DNA of 64,000 nucleotides from Oxytricha trifallax (Eukaryota; Ciliophora; Spirotrichea; Sporadotrichida; Oxytrichidae). Position numbers and translations under genes: made by a program. Location of the stretch: contig ARYC01001384.1 of NCBI GenBank assembly GCA_000711775.1, positions 1 to 64,000 of the forward strand, written 5' to 3'. The notes beneath the pieces are model-generated. The model searched no databases and had not been told where the DNA came from. It saw only the letters and a list, made by a program, of their open reading frames with translations. Positions 34,241-45,700 of the stretch are shown one piece after another (within the stretch, counting starts at the first letter, position 1; every line of letters begins with the position of its first letter).

Positions 34241-34743
34241 ATGCTGCTAAAATTTTAAGGGTCTCTTAGGCTTAGAATTAAGATGCTATCTCTTTAAATT
34301 CAATGCTAATAGACAGTGAGACCTCAGAGTTGCTGGAGATTTATGGAGTAGCCATGCTATAGACGTATAATTCAGAACAGGCTTGAGTTATTCACTATAT
34401 TCATCATATTTATATCGCAACTAAAGCAATATATCTATATACTCACTGTCATAAACTGACCCTAAACCTAGCATATACTCACTTAAAATACTAATATTTA
34501 AACATAAAACCCCTACATAAACCCCACTAAAACCCTAATAAAGTATGCACTAATTGTCTACTTTTATCAATCAAAAACTCAATCAAACTACTGGAAGGGT
34601 TTTGGGGTTTTGATTAATGTTTAGATACTATTTTTGAAAATATTAATGATTAAGAAAATTAATATCAAGTTACTAGAAAAATAATTACCAATGAAAAATT
34701 CAGCATATTTTTAGGCCAGGTAACTTCTCCAACCAATATTTAA

Positions 34744-34857
34744 GATAATTGTGATAAGAACAACCATAGTAGTTGCAGTTTAGGAGGCATAAGTGTAGAA
34801 CCAAAATTCAGAGTGTTAGAGATAGAATTTTATTCAGTAAATCCTATTATACTATGA
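34744..34857 (+). CDS. TLDc-domain gene, block B, C-terminal segment (shortened)
   Basis: Reads DNCDKNNHSSCSLGGISVEP, then KFRVLEIEFYSV, and TGA 34,855-34,857. It matches DNCDENSNSACNLGG and FKVLEIEVFQV of block A, but the block between them (TYALPNGY to LGGQYY, about 18 residues) is absent. That block is a conserved part of TLDc domains, so this copy probably cannot fold normally. It lies just downstream of the TBE. Confidence 0.85.
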   Translation, partial: DNCDKNNHSSCSLGGISVEPKFRVLEIEFYSVNPIIL

Positions 34858-36250
34858 TTTTTCAATTACAATTAATTTAAATATTTATAAATACATAAAT
34901 TATTTTTAAGATTTTATCATAAAATAGAATAATAAGTTTAAGAAGATAATATATTTTTATTATTTATTATTATTTATGCTTTACCTTTATTAGTTAAAAA
35001 ATTAAAAAAGTAAATTTTAATTTAAAAAATTAGTTATCTAATTTTGTTTTTTGATAATCATTCTGTCCCCCAACTGTAGATTTATATCATTAAATAAAAA
35101 TTGTTTTGATAAATCTAATTGACAAAAATCAAATCTATAATATAAACCTGCTTAGTGAATTTCAAAATACGAATAAAACTTTTATAAATTAAATCAAAAA
35201 TTGTTAATAAAATCTTGAAATTATTATATGCTATAAAATTTCAATATTGCGCTGCTTCAATTAGATTAACCTAAATTGAAAATTTTTTCCTAAAAATAAA
35301 TTAATTTAATGATGACATCAATAGACTTCAAAAAATATCAACTATGATCATGAAATGTAGTAAAACGATATTTATCAATTATCTAATTCTAATCTTCCAA
35401 AATTAGGAATAAATGATTTATTTAAATATTGATGCTCTTCTCACTTAATTTATTGATTAATGAAAACATATCATTTACTGTCTCCACTTAATATTAAATA
35501 ATTATGGAGAAATAAAAGTAGTCAAGTGAAAAAGATGAGAAAGCAAAAAACTAATAATTTATGTGAGCCATATTTCCTTTATATTTTAAATTTAAAAGGG
35601 TTTGACTTTTAAATATTCCAAACTTATATAAATCTATAAGCCTCCAGTGACATCATTTTGGATTATTATTATTATTAAAATAAATATTTATATTAACGGG
35701 ACCATTTTTTAGCAATTTTGTAGATAGATAAATTATCTTTAATTTTGGCATTAAAATAAATTAAATAAGTCACACAAAAAATAAAATGGATATATTTCAC
35801 TTCAACATGTAAATAAATATTATCTCCAAAAATAAACCCACTTAATTTTGAATTCTATATCAAACAAGTAACTAATATTCTAAGTTTAAGTAAGGTTAAA
35901 TTCAACTAATTTAATAAATTAATAAAATAAATTTAATTTAATGTTCTCAAAAGAAATGAATTCCTTCATTGCTTATTTAATGATAGTATTGATTGATATT
36001 TCAGATTTAGGATTAAACTAAATTTAAGTGATTCCAAAGTTCTCTTAATAATATTTTATTTTAATTTGATAAATTTCTTAATTTTATTAGAGTCTTTAGT
36101 ATTTACATCTATAAAATATAGATTTTTGAAAACAGATTTAATAATGATGTTCTTAATAAATTTTAAAACACTAAATACTTTTATTACCAACTTATATTAT
36201 ATTGATTAATTTTATAAATTGAATTAGCCATTTTTAAAAAAGCATAAATT
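34858..36250. other. AT-rich spacer with a decayed M1 remnant
   Basis: Mostly featureless AT-rich DNA. At about 35,690-35,900 sequence such as aattttgaattctatatcaa followed by acaagtaac resembles M1 arms, without clear ends. No gene supported. Confidence 0.4.
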
Positions 36251-36284
36251 ATTTTAATAAAAATGGAGTTAAGAATAAAAACCT

Positions 36285-36765
36285 GGGGGGGAAGTTTTCT
36301 GTATTTTTTAATATAAAAAACAATTTTGGGGTAGCTATCTGCACTACAAAAAATATTTTTTATTTTATCAATTTTTATAAAAACTATCAATCAACTTTCA
36401 GAACTAATTTCATTGTTTATAATTCCTTAATTTATTAATCAATGAGTCAATATATCTATTAGCATGGATTCTAAGTCATATTTATTCTGATATTAGTTGA
36501 TTCCTGTATCATACCATTACATTTTCCTCTCTGTACTTACAGGATTTCCAAATATCGTATCCAATTGTCATTGAAAATCTGATTCAATTTATTTTGTTCT
36601 TTCCATACCTTTATAAAGTTAGTCAACGTGTAACAATATATTTTCTTGAACTATATAAACGATGAACAATATATTCATAATATTTAATGGGTAAAAAATT
36701 AAAATTATTGATAAATTTTGTAAATTTTACATAAATAAAAAAAAAGTGCAGGAAACTAACCCCCA
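36285..36765. mobile_element. G-tract foldback element upstream of gene A (481 bp)
   Basis: Left end gggggggaagttttctgtat; right end tgcaggaaactaaccccc. Flanked by aaaaacct at 36,277-36,284 and 36,766-36,773. In block A the same place (about 6,205-6,225) reads aataaaaacctacctaagtt with a single copy: the empty site. An 8-bp duplication is therefore well supported. The interior is AT-rich and non-coding. Confidence 0.9.
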
Positions 36766-36901
36766 AAAAACCTACCTTAGTTAAACTGGGATAGACTAAT
36801 TACTAGGAAAAGCTTTTAGTGAGATAACTAAATAAAAACCAAGTGAGCCAATTGTATTTCTCTCAAATTTCTTGCAACAAAGAGCTCACTTTTTTGAGAA
36901 T

Positions 36902-37321
36902 ATGTCTGTAACAAACATTCACACAAGCTAAATAGTAACTGAATAAGAAATTTAAGAATATAAAAGCATAGAATAATTGGAATTATAAAATTCTTTGAAA
37001 GTTAACGAAGACAAAGAAGAATAAAGTGTTAAGAAAAAAGTTCAATTTTAAGAGCAGGAGAAGAATGAGGAAGAATATATGAGGCCATTTCACAAGAAAG
37101 ACTAAGCGACAGTTACATTGAGAGTCAATTAGGATGGCACTATTATTCATAATAAAAATAAATTACTCACCAATCTAAATTAAATAAAAGAATAAGATAT
37201 TACCAATCAACATACCAGTAATATAAACTACAAAAAGGTTTATATTAGCATTTGTTATTATATAATGAGGATGGCGAAGATGATTTTTGTGAACCTACAT
37301 AGATGGAATCTTAGGGGTTGA
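36902..37321 (+). CDS. Gene A, block B copy (uninterrupted)
   Basis: ATG 36,902 to TGA 37,319-37,321, 139 codons: MSVTNIHTSQIVTEQEIQEY, KKKVQFQEQEKNEEEYMRPF, KKDQATVTLRVNQDGTIIHN. Closely similar to the block-A copy, which carries a 1.18-kb insertion. Charged and rich in Gln, Lys and Glu; no domain recognised. As in block A, an overlapping frame near the end reads NEDGEDDFCEPTQMESQG, so the true C-terminus is uncertain. Confidence 0.7.
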
Positions 37322-37744
37322 TTAATAAATTAAATTTTTAAGTATAAAATAGCTTATATTTCAAAAGGGCTAAATGAATTTGCATTTAGCAATTACATTA
37401 AGTATTTTTTATGAAAATAACTCGAACAAATATGTATAAATATACATTTAATTCTTGCAAATTAATATTATAATAATTTCGTATCAAATAATTTACTTAT
37501 CATTACAATTTTATAAATTAAAGTAATTGAAAGAATTTAAAAAAATTAACTAAAATTTAATGATGTTCAAATAGTGATTATATAAATTGGAATAGATCAT
37601 AACTAATTATTTTTTCAAGATAAAGTATTATATTTTATATTATTTAGTGTCGAAATATTTTGTGCCCCAAAAAATCCATACCTTCTCACCCAGTATATGT
37701 TCCAAAGTAATACTTGACAAAAAAGAATTCGGATCCATTAACAT

Positions 37745-37877
37745 AAATATGGCAGATAAGTCAGAGCTTTAATCCTAAAACTGTTAAAGATTATCAAAAT
37801 AATTTGAGAAGAATTGTAATTTTAAATAAAATCTGAAATTAATAAAAGAAAAGCTATTTTCATGAAAGACCAAAATA
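37745..37877 (+). promoter_or_regulatory. Conserved leader upstream of the kinase, block B
   Basis: Counterpart of 8,330-8,463, with the same short upstream frame (MADKSELQSQNCQRLSKQF) ending in TGA just before the kinase ATG. No promoter element can be named. Confidence 0.35.
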
Positions 37878-39650
37878 ATGACTGATAATAATAAATTGAG
37901 ACCCATAAATAACTATGTTTTGGCAGATGGGTTAAGAGGCCTTTATCTATCAGACATATTTGATTCTTATAAATCTGATTTCCTGAGCTACCACGATGTT
38001 ATGATTAGAAGATGTGTGGAAAATCAGAAAATACTCTATTACCAGAAAGATGAAGACAAAGACTCCACTGAATAAGAATTTGAGTTAATGGACTATCTCA
38101 AGAAAAATTCCATTCAATACTAAAATGTTATTAGTGTTAGTGAACTCGCAAGAGGAGGGGAGTCAATCGTTTACAAATTGGACTATGTTGGAATCGATGA
38201 GGTTGTGATTAAGTAATCTGTTAAGAATTCAAGCAATAATAATTATATAATTCATGCTTAAGTAATATATCTTCTATCATCTTTAAATTATGTAAATAAT
38301 GATGAATTTGTAATCCAATCAGCTTTGAAAAATCTAATGAGCGAAACTTAACAGTTAAAACTGCTCTAATCTGATAAATTCATTGCAGAGGTCAAGGAAG
38401 AAATCATTTAGTATGATCTAGACTCTAGCATTATCAAAAATTATCTTGTTGTCGTTGAAAGAGCAAGATTTTCACTTTATGATTTGCTAACAATTTGGAA
38501 TGTAGAAGAACTATCAGACAAGTACTATGAATACTATTCTCCTGAAAAATTGGCATACTACTTCTACTAAACTATGCAAATAATGGCCTATCTCCATTAA
38601 AGAGATGTTTATTATGGAGATATGAAGCCTCATAATCTTTTAGTTTTTAAAGATCAGCTTATAAAAATTGGAGATTTAGGGACTACTATTAAAATGGACA
38701 GCTCAATAGAAGATGATTAAAAGGCTTATCTTCTCAAAGGACTCTCAACAGCTTATTCTTCAGGTTAATAATTAGATGATTGGTAAAGAAAAATTCCATA
38801 GTCAAGAAACGAACTTATTAAAGCTGATAAGTTTAGTTTGATTAGAACGTTTGTCTAATGCATCTAAGAAACAAAAAACATAAAAATTGATTCAGAACAC
38901 AGCACTCTTTGCTAAGACATGCTTAACGATCTTGTTGGCTAGAAGGCACTAACTGTAATTTTGCAAAAGTATTCTAAATTTTTCTCTGAAAGTCCAAGAT
39001 TCATTGATAAGCTAAAAGATCAAATGAAAAATGAAAATAAAATAGAAGCTATTGTACATATTGCTTACTTAACAAAATACAAACTTATATTTGAAGCTTA
39101 GTTAACTCCTCTAATGTAAAACTATGAAAACCAAATTAGACCTCATCACGAATTGGTTCAAGCTGAAGAACTAGATAGATTGAACTCATTTTACAATAAA
39201 GAAGACTTTATAGAATATAAAGCTTTGAATGATGATTTGTCTGAAAACTAGATTTAAATTTTGATGAACGATATCAATTTTAAGACCCTTATTCTTGAAA
39301 TAATGGATTCTATAAAACATTTGCTTTTACCTAATGGATTAACAATATTTATGACGAGAGATTTTTAAGCAAATTTTCATCCTTACATAAGTTTGAATGG
39401 GGAATTAAGCTCATATTTATTTTAGCCTTCTCTCTAAAAACTAATGTCTACCGTAGACTATTGTAAGAAACATGGTAAACATTTAGTTTACTTAGCTGAA
39501 TTTTATAGTATGAGCATGTTGACATATCCTTTCTTATAAATAAGAAAACTTATTAAAGATCTTTCAATCAACGATGTTGAATTCAAAGAATAAATACTTA
39601 AGCCTGTAACTATTAAAACACAAAAACTCCTACATTAGTTTGATTTATGA
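37878..39650 (+). CDS. Protein kinase, block B copy, block 1 (open)
   Basis: ATG 37,878 opens 590 codons to TGA 39,648-39,650 with TAA/TAG as Gln. Kinase motifs: glycine-rich loop region ARGGESIVYK at about residues 91-100, Lys112 in VVIK, catalytic loop YGDMKPHN with Asp248, and D-L-G at 266-268 (a variant of DFG). The HRD motif reads Y-G-D, so the His-Arg pair is changed, though Asp, Lys and Asn are kept. Blocks 2-4 follow at 40,429, 41,716 and 42,157. The last 10 or so codons run into a TBE remnant starting at 39,621, so the natural joint to block 2 probably lies just before it. Substrate and pathway are unknown. Confidence 0.9.
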
Positions 39651-40338
39651 AATTAGGCTATTTGGCCTACTTAATGAAGGTTTTATTTTGGGTATAATTT
39701 AAAATTGTTAAGTTCAAATGAGTATAACAAATGAGTTTTTAAAATATTTCGTACAAACAAAACCTTGGAGTATTTATAGCTTAAAATGGAACATTTTATT
39801 CAATCATTCTCACTATGTGATTATCTGACTTAAAAATTAATTTCCACTCTTTAATAAATGTTGGGTATAGATCAATTAGAAATATGTAGCTCAAGATATT
39901 ATTGATTAACATCACAGTTCTCTAGGCGAGAGAGAAACTAGCCTTGTATTTAAGTGCCTAATTTTTAAAATGATAATATTTATAATGCTACTATTAATTT
40001 AAGTGTCTCTTATTCTGTGAACTATGTTTTTATCTTTTTAAATTAAATGCTAATAAACAGTTAGATTTAGAAAGTGCAAAAGATTTGTAGAAAGGCTTGT
40101 AATAGGGAGTGTATATGATAATTTGTTTGAGTTAATTTCTTTACTCATCACATTCATTTTGGACCTTACATAAATAAGCAGACTCTAAAATTTGCATTTT
40201 CTTAATTACATAAACAAATATTTTTTCAACAAAAAAAGTCTATGCATATACTCTTATAAATCTCTAATAAATCTTAACATATAATCAACCTTTTTGAATA
40301 TAAAAATATTTATTATACTGTAGGTGTTTTGGGGTTTT
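39621..40338. mobile_element. Internally deleted TBE remnant at the kinase block edge
   Basis: Left end caaaaactcctacattagtt; right end tgttttggggtttt. Between them are recognisable matches to the full TBE: aatgagtataacaaatgagt near the left, and tcacagttctctaggcgaga, then aagtgtctcttattc near the right (compare 34,155-34,280). Only about 720 of 4,092 bases remain. No matching 3-bp duplication is visible. Older than the TBE at 30,521. Confidence 0.85.
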
Positions 40339-40428
40339 AAATGAGCTACCTAAAATAGTTAGATTAAAATTTATTAATTTAATAGATTTCAATCTTTAAC
40401 CAATTATTTAATTATTTTTTTATTGTTA

Positions 40429-40693
40429 GGAGACATTCCAGATAAGGCTGGACTAGATGATTTCTATGATTAACTAGATAAATATAAGCTAGAGAGTTCT
40501 TAAGATGCGAGAAACACAACTATAGCTTTTTATATTAAATCTTTCGTTATGAATGATAAAATTGACCAGGCATAAATTATCTGTGAAATGTTTGGACTTC
40601 AAGACATGTTTCTATCAAAGTAATTTTGCTTTAATAATTCTATAAACATGGCATTAGAATACTTTGAGCTTTTAAAGACATTAAATATTTAGT
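40429..40693 (+). CDS. Kinase gene, block B copy, block 2
   Basis: Reads GDIPDKAGLDDFYDQLDKYK, LESSQDARNTTIAFYIKSFV, DQAQIICEMFGLQDMFLSKQ, NMALEYFELLKTLNIQ. Same as block A 10,924 on, with few changes, most of them conservative (E to D, F to L), which suggests the segment evolved under constraint after duplication. Similarity ends at the NI that follows FELLKT. Confidence 0.8.
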
Positions 40694-40870
40694 TAGATTA
40701 TGCATCAAAATTTAATATTTTTTGGGTCATTATTAGACTCATAAAAAATAATATTAGAAAAGAAATTATAATCTAATTTCCATTACCCAAACTCAATATA
40801 TTTATTTGTTTTTATAATAAAGACATCAGGCTTTATTGAAAATTATTTTCTACCTAAATATTATATTCTA

Positions 40871-41234
40871 GGGGGGGGGGTAGTTTCCTGCCCCATACAT
40901 AAAAATATGTAATTTTTATAATTTTCAAAGAATCTTTATCATCTATTATTATGTAGTTTTTTTAATAAATTTAGCTTCAAATATCATTTCTACCTTGATA
41001 ATCAATTTAAAATTTAATGAAAATTACATTAATTATTAAAAAAAAACACTTATTTTAGCCTTGTCAATAATATATAATTTGATAAAGAATAATTATGTAC
41101 CTTGAAAATTATATAATAATAAATGTTGTATAGTACATGGTTATGGTTATTGAAATTGAAATTTATTTTTTTCTCTTAAATTTATTGCAAAAACATAAAA
41201 TTTAATGTTGGGGGCAGGAAACTTCCCCCCCCCC
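40871..41234. mobile_element. G-tract foldback element (364 bp) in the kinase spacer
   Basis: Ten G then tagtttcctgccccataca on the left; tgttgggggcaggaaacttc followed by ten C on the right. Same family as 36,285. Located between kinase blocks 2 and 3, in a spacer that would be eliminated. Confidence 0.85.
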
Positions 41235-41288
41235 AATAAATTAAATTATAAATTTTAAATTAATATTGATCTAGTCATTACACTTATT

Positions 41289-41712
41289 GGTAGGAGAATA
41301 CATTTGAATTCGAAAAATTAATTAATGTTAAATAAATATTCATTTGAATCGGGGCAGTATAAGACTTTCCTAAACCTAGACTCGGTACACTGCATAGAAG
41401 GAATAATTTAAAATTAGTCGGACTTTACTAAAGAACAGTGCCTCTATGTATCATTGAAACGCAGATAAAACAACATTTTAATTTAAGGCAACAGAAATTA
41501 AATAAAGGAATCACAAAAATTTAAAATCAATTTAACTCGATTAAAGATATGATACAAATGTACAAACTTAAAAATAAAGTCCAACTGATTTTAAATTTCT
41601 CATTAAACAAGAACAAATTTGTCCAGGTATTGAGAGAGTTAACTGCCACAAATTTAAATGCTTATTAATTAAAAATGTTGAATTTTCGCCAAATTCAAAT
41701 GTAATCCTCTTA
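41289..41712. mobile_element. M1-family foldback element, copy 5
   Basis: Ends aggagaatacatttgaattc and caaattcaaatgtaatcctc, with ggactttactaaagaaca and the other family words in between. The arms are diverged. Its right end stops about 4 bases before kinase block 3 (41,716), repeating the pattern of M1 copy 4, which abuts a TLDc segment. Confidence 0.75.
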
Positions 41713-41715
41713 TAA

Positions 41716-41868
41716 TCATATGGTTGGTTAAGTAAATATAGAGATTTGTGCGGGGATTCCCATGAAATTACCCTAAATCTCTATGGAGTTGTAGGAGAAT
41801 TGCTTTTACAAAGAAACTAAAATTAGGAACAAGTCATTTAATAAAACTAAGTCTATGAAAGATTATGA
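41716..41868 (+). CDS. Kinase gene, block B copy, block 3
   Basis: Reads SYGWLSKYRDLCGDSHEITL, NLYGVVGELLLQRNQNQEQ, then VYERL and TGA 41,866-41,868. Fifty codons, closely matched by 11,638-11,790. The terminal residues differ between copies, so the real joint lies a little upstream of the TGA. Confidence 0.75.
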
Positions 41869-42156
41869 CTTTTAAATTTAAAAGTTTTTGCATATAAATC
41901 TCTCAAGAAATTGAATTAATCAATACAATTTTTTCTTAAATGATTTTAAAATTTAAATATTTTAGGTTTATTAATGGGTTAAACTATCTGATTAAATTTT
42001 CAAAGCTGAATATTCAAACATACACTAAATTTTTAATTATTCTCGAGTAACACGATATGGAATTCCAATATTTTATTTTAATATATCTTAATAAATTTAA
42101 ATTTATCTCATAAATTAAATATTTTTTATATAAAGTTTAACTATATTTGATTTTTT

Positions 42157-42725
42157 ATGGAGACGTTAATTTAAGAGCATTTACCTCCTTATTATTCAAT
42201 TAGATAGTTTGACAAGAAACTCCTAGATTCTTTATATATTTCAGTTTTTTTGAGAGAATATGATGAAGAAAATGTTATCAAAACACTAACTCATATTATT
42301 ACTACTCAACTATATGATTTATTAATTACAGCCTATTATTTGAATTAAACTTATTATATAATAACGACGAAATGAATCCAGTTGAAGATTTTGGGAAATT
42401 ATCAGACAATTAAGAAGGCAGAGACAAAAATTCAGAGAGCTATGCTTTGATGTTAGATATTTTTAGATCCCCCTATACATTTCAAGTCATCATGAGGTAC
42501 CTAACTTCAATAGAGATAACAGATGTTAGCATGAAATTCACTCCATAAAAGCAGTATGTTAATAGTGACATTAAATTAAATACTCATATCAACAAAAAGA
42601 TTGGAATTTTTATTAGAACGTTCAATAATTTGTTTGATATGCTGCAGATTTATAATTTCGAAAAGGAGGAAAGATTAAGGGCTATCGAAAAAATTGAACA
42701 AGTTTAAGACTAAGTTTAATAGTGA
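42157..42725 (+). CDS. Kinase gene, block B copy, block 4 (C-terminus)
   Basis: Opens METLIQEHLPPYYSIRQFDK, KLLDSLYISVFLREYDEENV; then, after a frame change near 42,305-42,360, LNLLYNNDEMNPVEDFGKLS, LDIFRSPYTFQVIMRYLTSI, KFTPQKQYVNSDIKLN, ending at TGA 42,723-42,725. The same break in frame occurs in block A at the same place. The right boundary of the duplication lies just after this segment. Confidence 0.75.
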
Positions 42726-45700
42726 TATCATGATATATATAAAGCAATAATTTTAATAATTTAAAACTATTTTTAGCATAAATATTGTTATAAATAGCAA
42801 ATTATAAATAACATAATAAAATAATACAAACAAACAAGATTTATTATTATTTTTAAAAAAATAAATGTTATTCAAAATCTTTAAATTTAGTGAATGAATC
42901 AAAAATACTTTTATAAATCTAGCATTTTATTTTTTTAAAAGTTAAGATAATTATATAAATTTATTTTCTTATTTTTACGAAATTCACTGTTTTAATTAAT
43001 ATTGTTTAAAAGAATATTTTAACTATTAAAGATTTGAAAAAGTTCATTTAAAGTTATATTTTTATTTAAAGATAAAGAAAACTTATTTTATATATGCTTC
43101 TAGTGTATTTATTAAAGTGTAAAATTTAAAAAGAAAAATATAAAATAAATATTCTAAAATAGTATGAGCATGATACCTTCGAATTTAACTTGTCTATATT
43201 TTAAACTGTGCCCATATATCCTTTTAATAAGAAAATTAATGTGTTAATTATACTTATAATTTCATATTTTGTGTTATCCACACTTATTATTAAGATAAGA
43301 ATTACAGTAAGAAGCACCTTATTAATAAATTTCCTAAAATTTAATAACTGTTGTTTAAAATATATAAACTAGTAAAAAAAACAATTTAAGATAGACTAAA
43401 ATTTTCTTTACTGATGATAATTATGCTCTAATTATTACTTAAATACTTAAATAAATTAATTATTTATATTTTTTTAATAAAAACACTCTTAATATAGATT
43501 ATTAGGGGATTTTAGATATAATTTTTAACCAAAAGATTTTTATATATAGTGCATAATTAGCATTTAAATGCTATAAATTTAAACTAAAAGTCCATAAAAT
43601 ATCAAAATTTATATATTTTTTGCTGTAATATAATTTATATATTTTTTTATTTCCTTACTTTATTCATTTTCATCTTTATAATTACATTTAAAAATTTCGA
43701 ATTTGTAAGTTTAATCTAAATTTAATATGAACTTATTGATTTTTAAATAATATATAAGATCACTTAATATTACTTTGTACTTCAAAAATTAAAATTTACT
43801 TTTTTCATGCTTTTAGTTGTTGATTGTTAATCGTAATTTTAATATTTTGTAATTTTATTTTTATCATAATTTGTAATGTTAGTTGTATGCTACTCTCTCT
43901 CATCATCAATAAGAAATATAGTAATAGTTTTTAAATAATTTCGATATTTATTCATATTACATTATTTTCTTTTCATTATATCAAAAATTATATGAATGTC
44001 TATTACATGTAATTATGGATTATTTTATTATTTAAGATTTTGAGTATTTTTGTAAGCTTCTCTAATAGAACTTATTTTCTTTGTTTGTGTATGACTATTC
44101 AATTATATATTAAAGTAAAATAAAACTAAAAAAAAGAATTTTATATTAAAAATAATTATTTATTAAAGTTTCAATGGTTCTTAATAAAAATCACTTATAA
44201 TATTTTAATCTAATCTCTCTGTTTTTGAATGATTAATATTATTAAAATTATTTAAAAAGATTAAAATATTGAGAGAAATTGTTTTTAACCAATACATTGA
44301 TAATTTAATATCTAAATTTAATTGTTTAATTTTCTTTTTATATCTTTTAATATAAAATTGATGCTCAGACTTTTTAATAAGATTAAACATTTAATTTAAT
44401 CTTTTGAATAAAATTAAATATGTCAAAACTAGAGCATTGATAAAACTAGCTTTTTCTTTTATTTATTAAAATCTATGGAATTTAAACAAAATAAAGAATT
44501 CTGTTTTAATGATAAATAAGCTTTATAATACGATTATTAATTAATTTATAGAGTTTTCTAAAGTCATATATTAATATTTAAATTATTTTTAACTTATTAA
44601 TATTATTTCTCAATTTGCTTTATAATTCACTTTTAATTGAATTCGCTTTAATTCTGACTAAACTTTCTTAAGTTGTTTAAGTGAGAAAGTTAGAATGAGT
44701 TTCATTGAAACTCATTGGAGATTAATTTACACTTGTAGTGTTCACTGATGAAAAAGTTAATATAAAATTAATTCAATTAATTTTTTATTTAATGTAAAAA
44801 TATCGTGAATTTTCAATTTATGAAGTTCAAAATTTTTATAATACTTTAAGTTGAGGATGATCTCCTAAAATTTCTAAATCTCACTAAAATGCTTTGTAAT
44901 TTTTGGTTTACAGTAAAATACCTGAAATATCTTAATAAGATGTTTTACATATTTTTATAGAATTTAGTTTACGGTATGTTTTTAAATAATGAGTTCTTAA
45001 AATAGATAAAAATATATTAAATTAAACTAAAAGAATAATATATTCTCGTCATCTATTTTGTTAGGATGATTTTATTTATGTAAATATAGAAAGGATTTTT
45101 TAATTTTTTTAAAAAGAATTAAATTGAATAAAATGTTTAATAAGGGTTTAGGGGGGTTGGAATAATTTATATAGATAAGTTTTTATTAATCAAAAATACT
45201 GAAATTACTCTAATAAACTTTTCTATTAAGTAATTACGATTGAAATAATAGCGAATAATATAGAAGAAAATTTATTCTAATTTTTTTTTTATAAAAGAAT
45301 TATAAATATAATTTTATTATGACTTATAATGAGTATACAGTAAATCTTAAATCTTATTTTTACAAAGTTTTTAATTTAATGCACAAAACAATATTTAAAG
45401 TTTCAATAATTTAATTGACTTTAATCTATTTTTAATTTAAAAAGTATTTTGAAAAATATAAAAATACAAATATAATTATTAAGTTATTATTTTATCTGCC
45501 ATTAAAATTAAGCATTTATTAGGAAAAATTCATTTATTTCAATCGAGTAACTTCTTTTTTTTTAAAAATATTTTTATGTAATTATTTGGGAACAAGTAAA
45601 AATAATGAATTACAATTTTAAATAAGGCTTTTAATTAAAAATGACTAACTTACTCTTCTTAAATGAGGAAATTATTTATGATTGATTTATAAACATGTAG

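Larger units (their letters stand above)
30521..34612. mobile_element. Nearly complete TBE transposon (4.09 kb)
   Basis: Left end caaaacccctagacccctga; right end gggttttggggttttg. The inverted repeats extend about 140 bases each and both contain the telomeric C4A4-type repeat. Flanks att at 30,518-30,520 and 34,613-34,615 fit the known 3-bp ANT duplication. Length matches the 4.1 kb known for TBE1. It contains the three expected genes: a zinc-finger/kinase-like ORF (minus), a 22-kDa-type ORF (plus) and a DDE transposase (minus). TBE transposases are used by stichotrich ciliates in genome rearrangement. Each gene shows frame breaks, so this copy is decayed though structurally whole. Confidence 0.95.
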
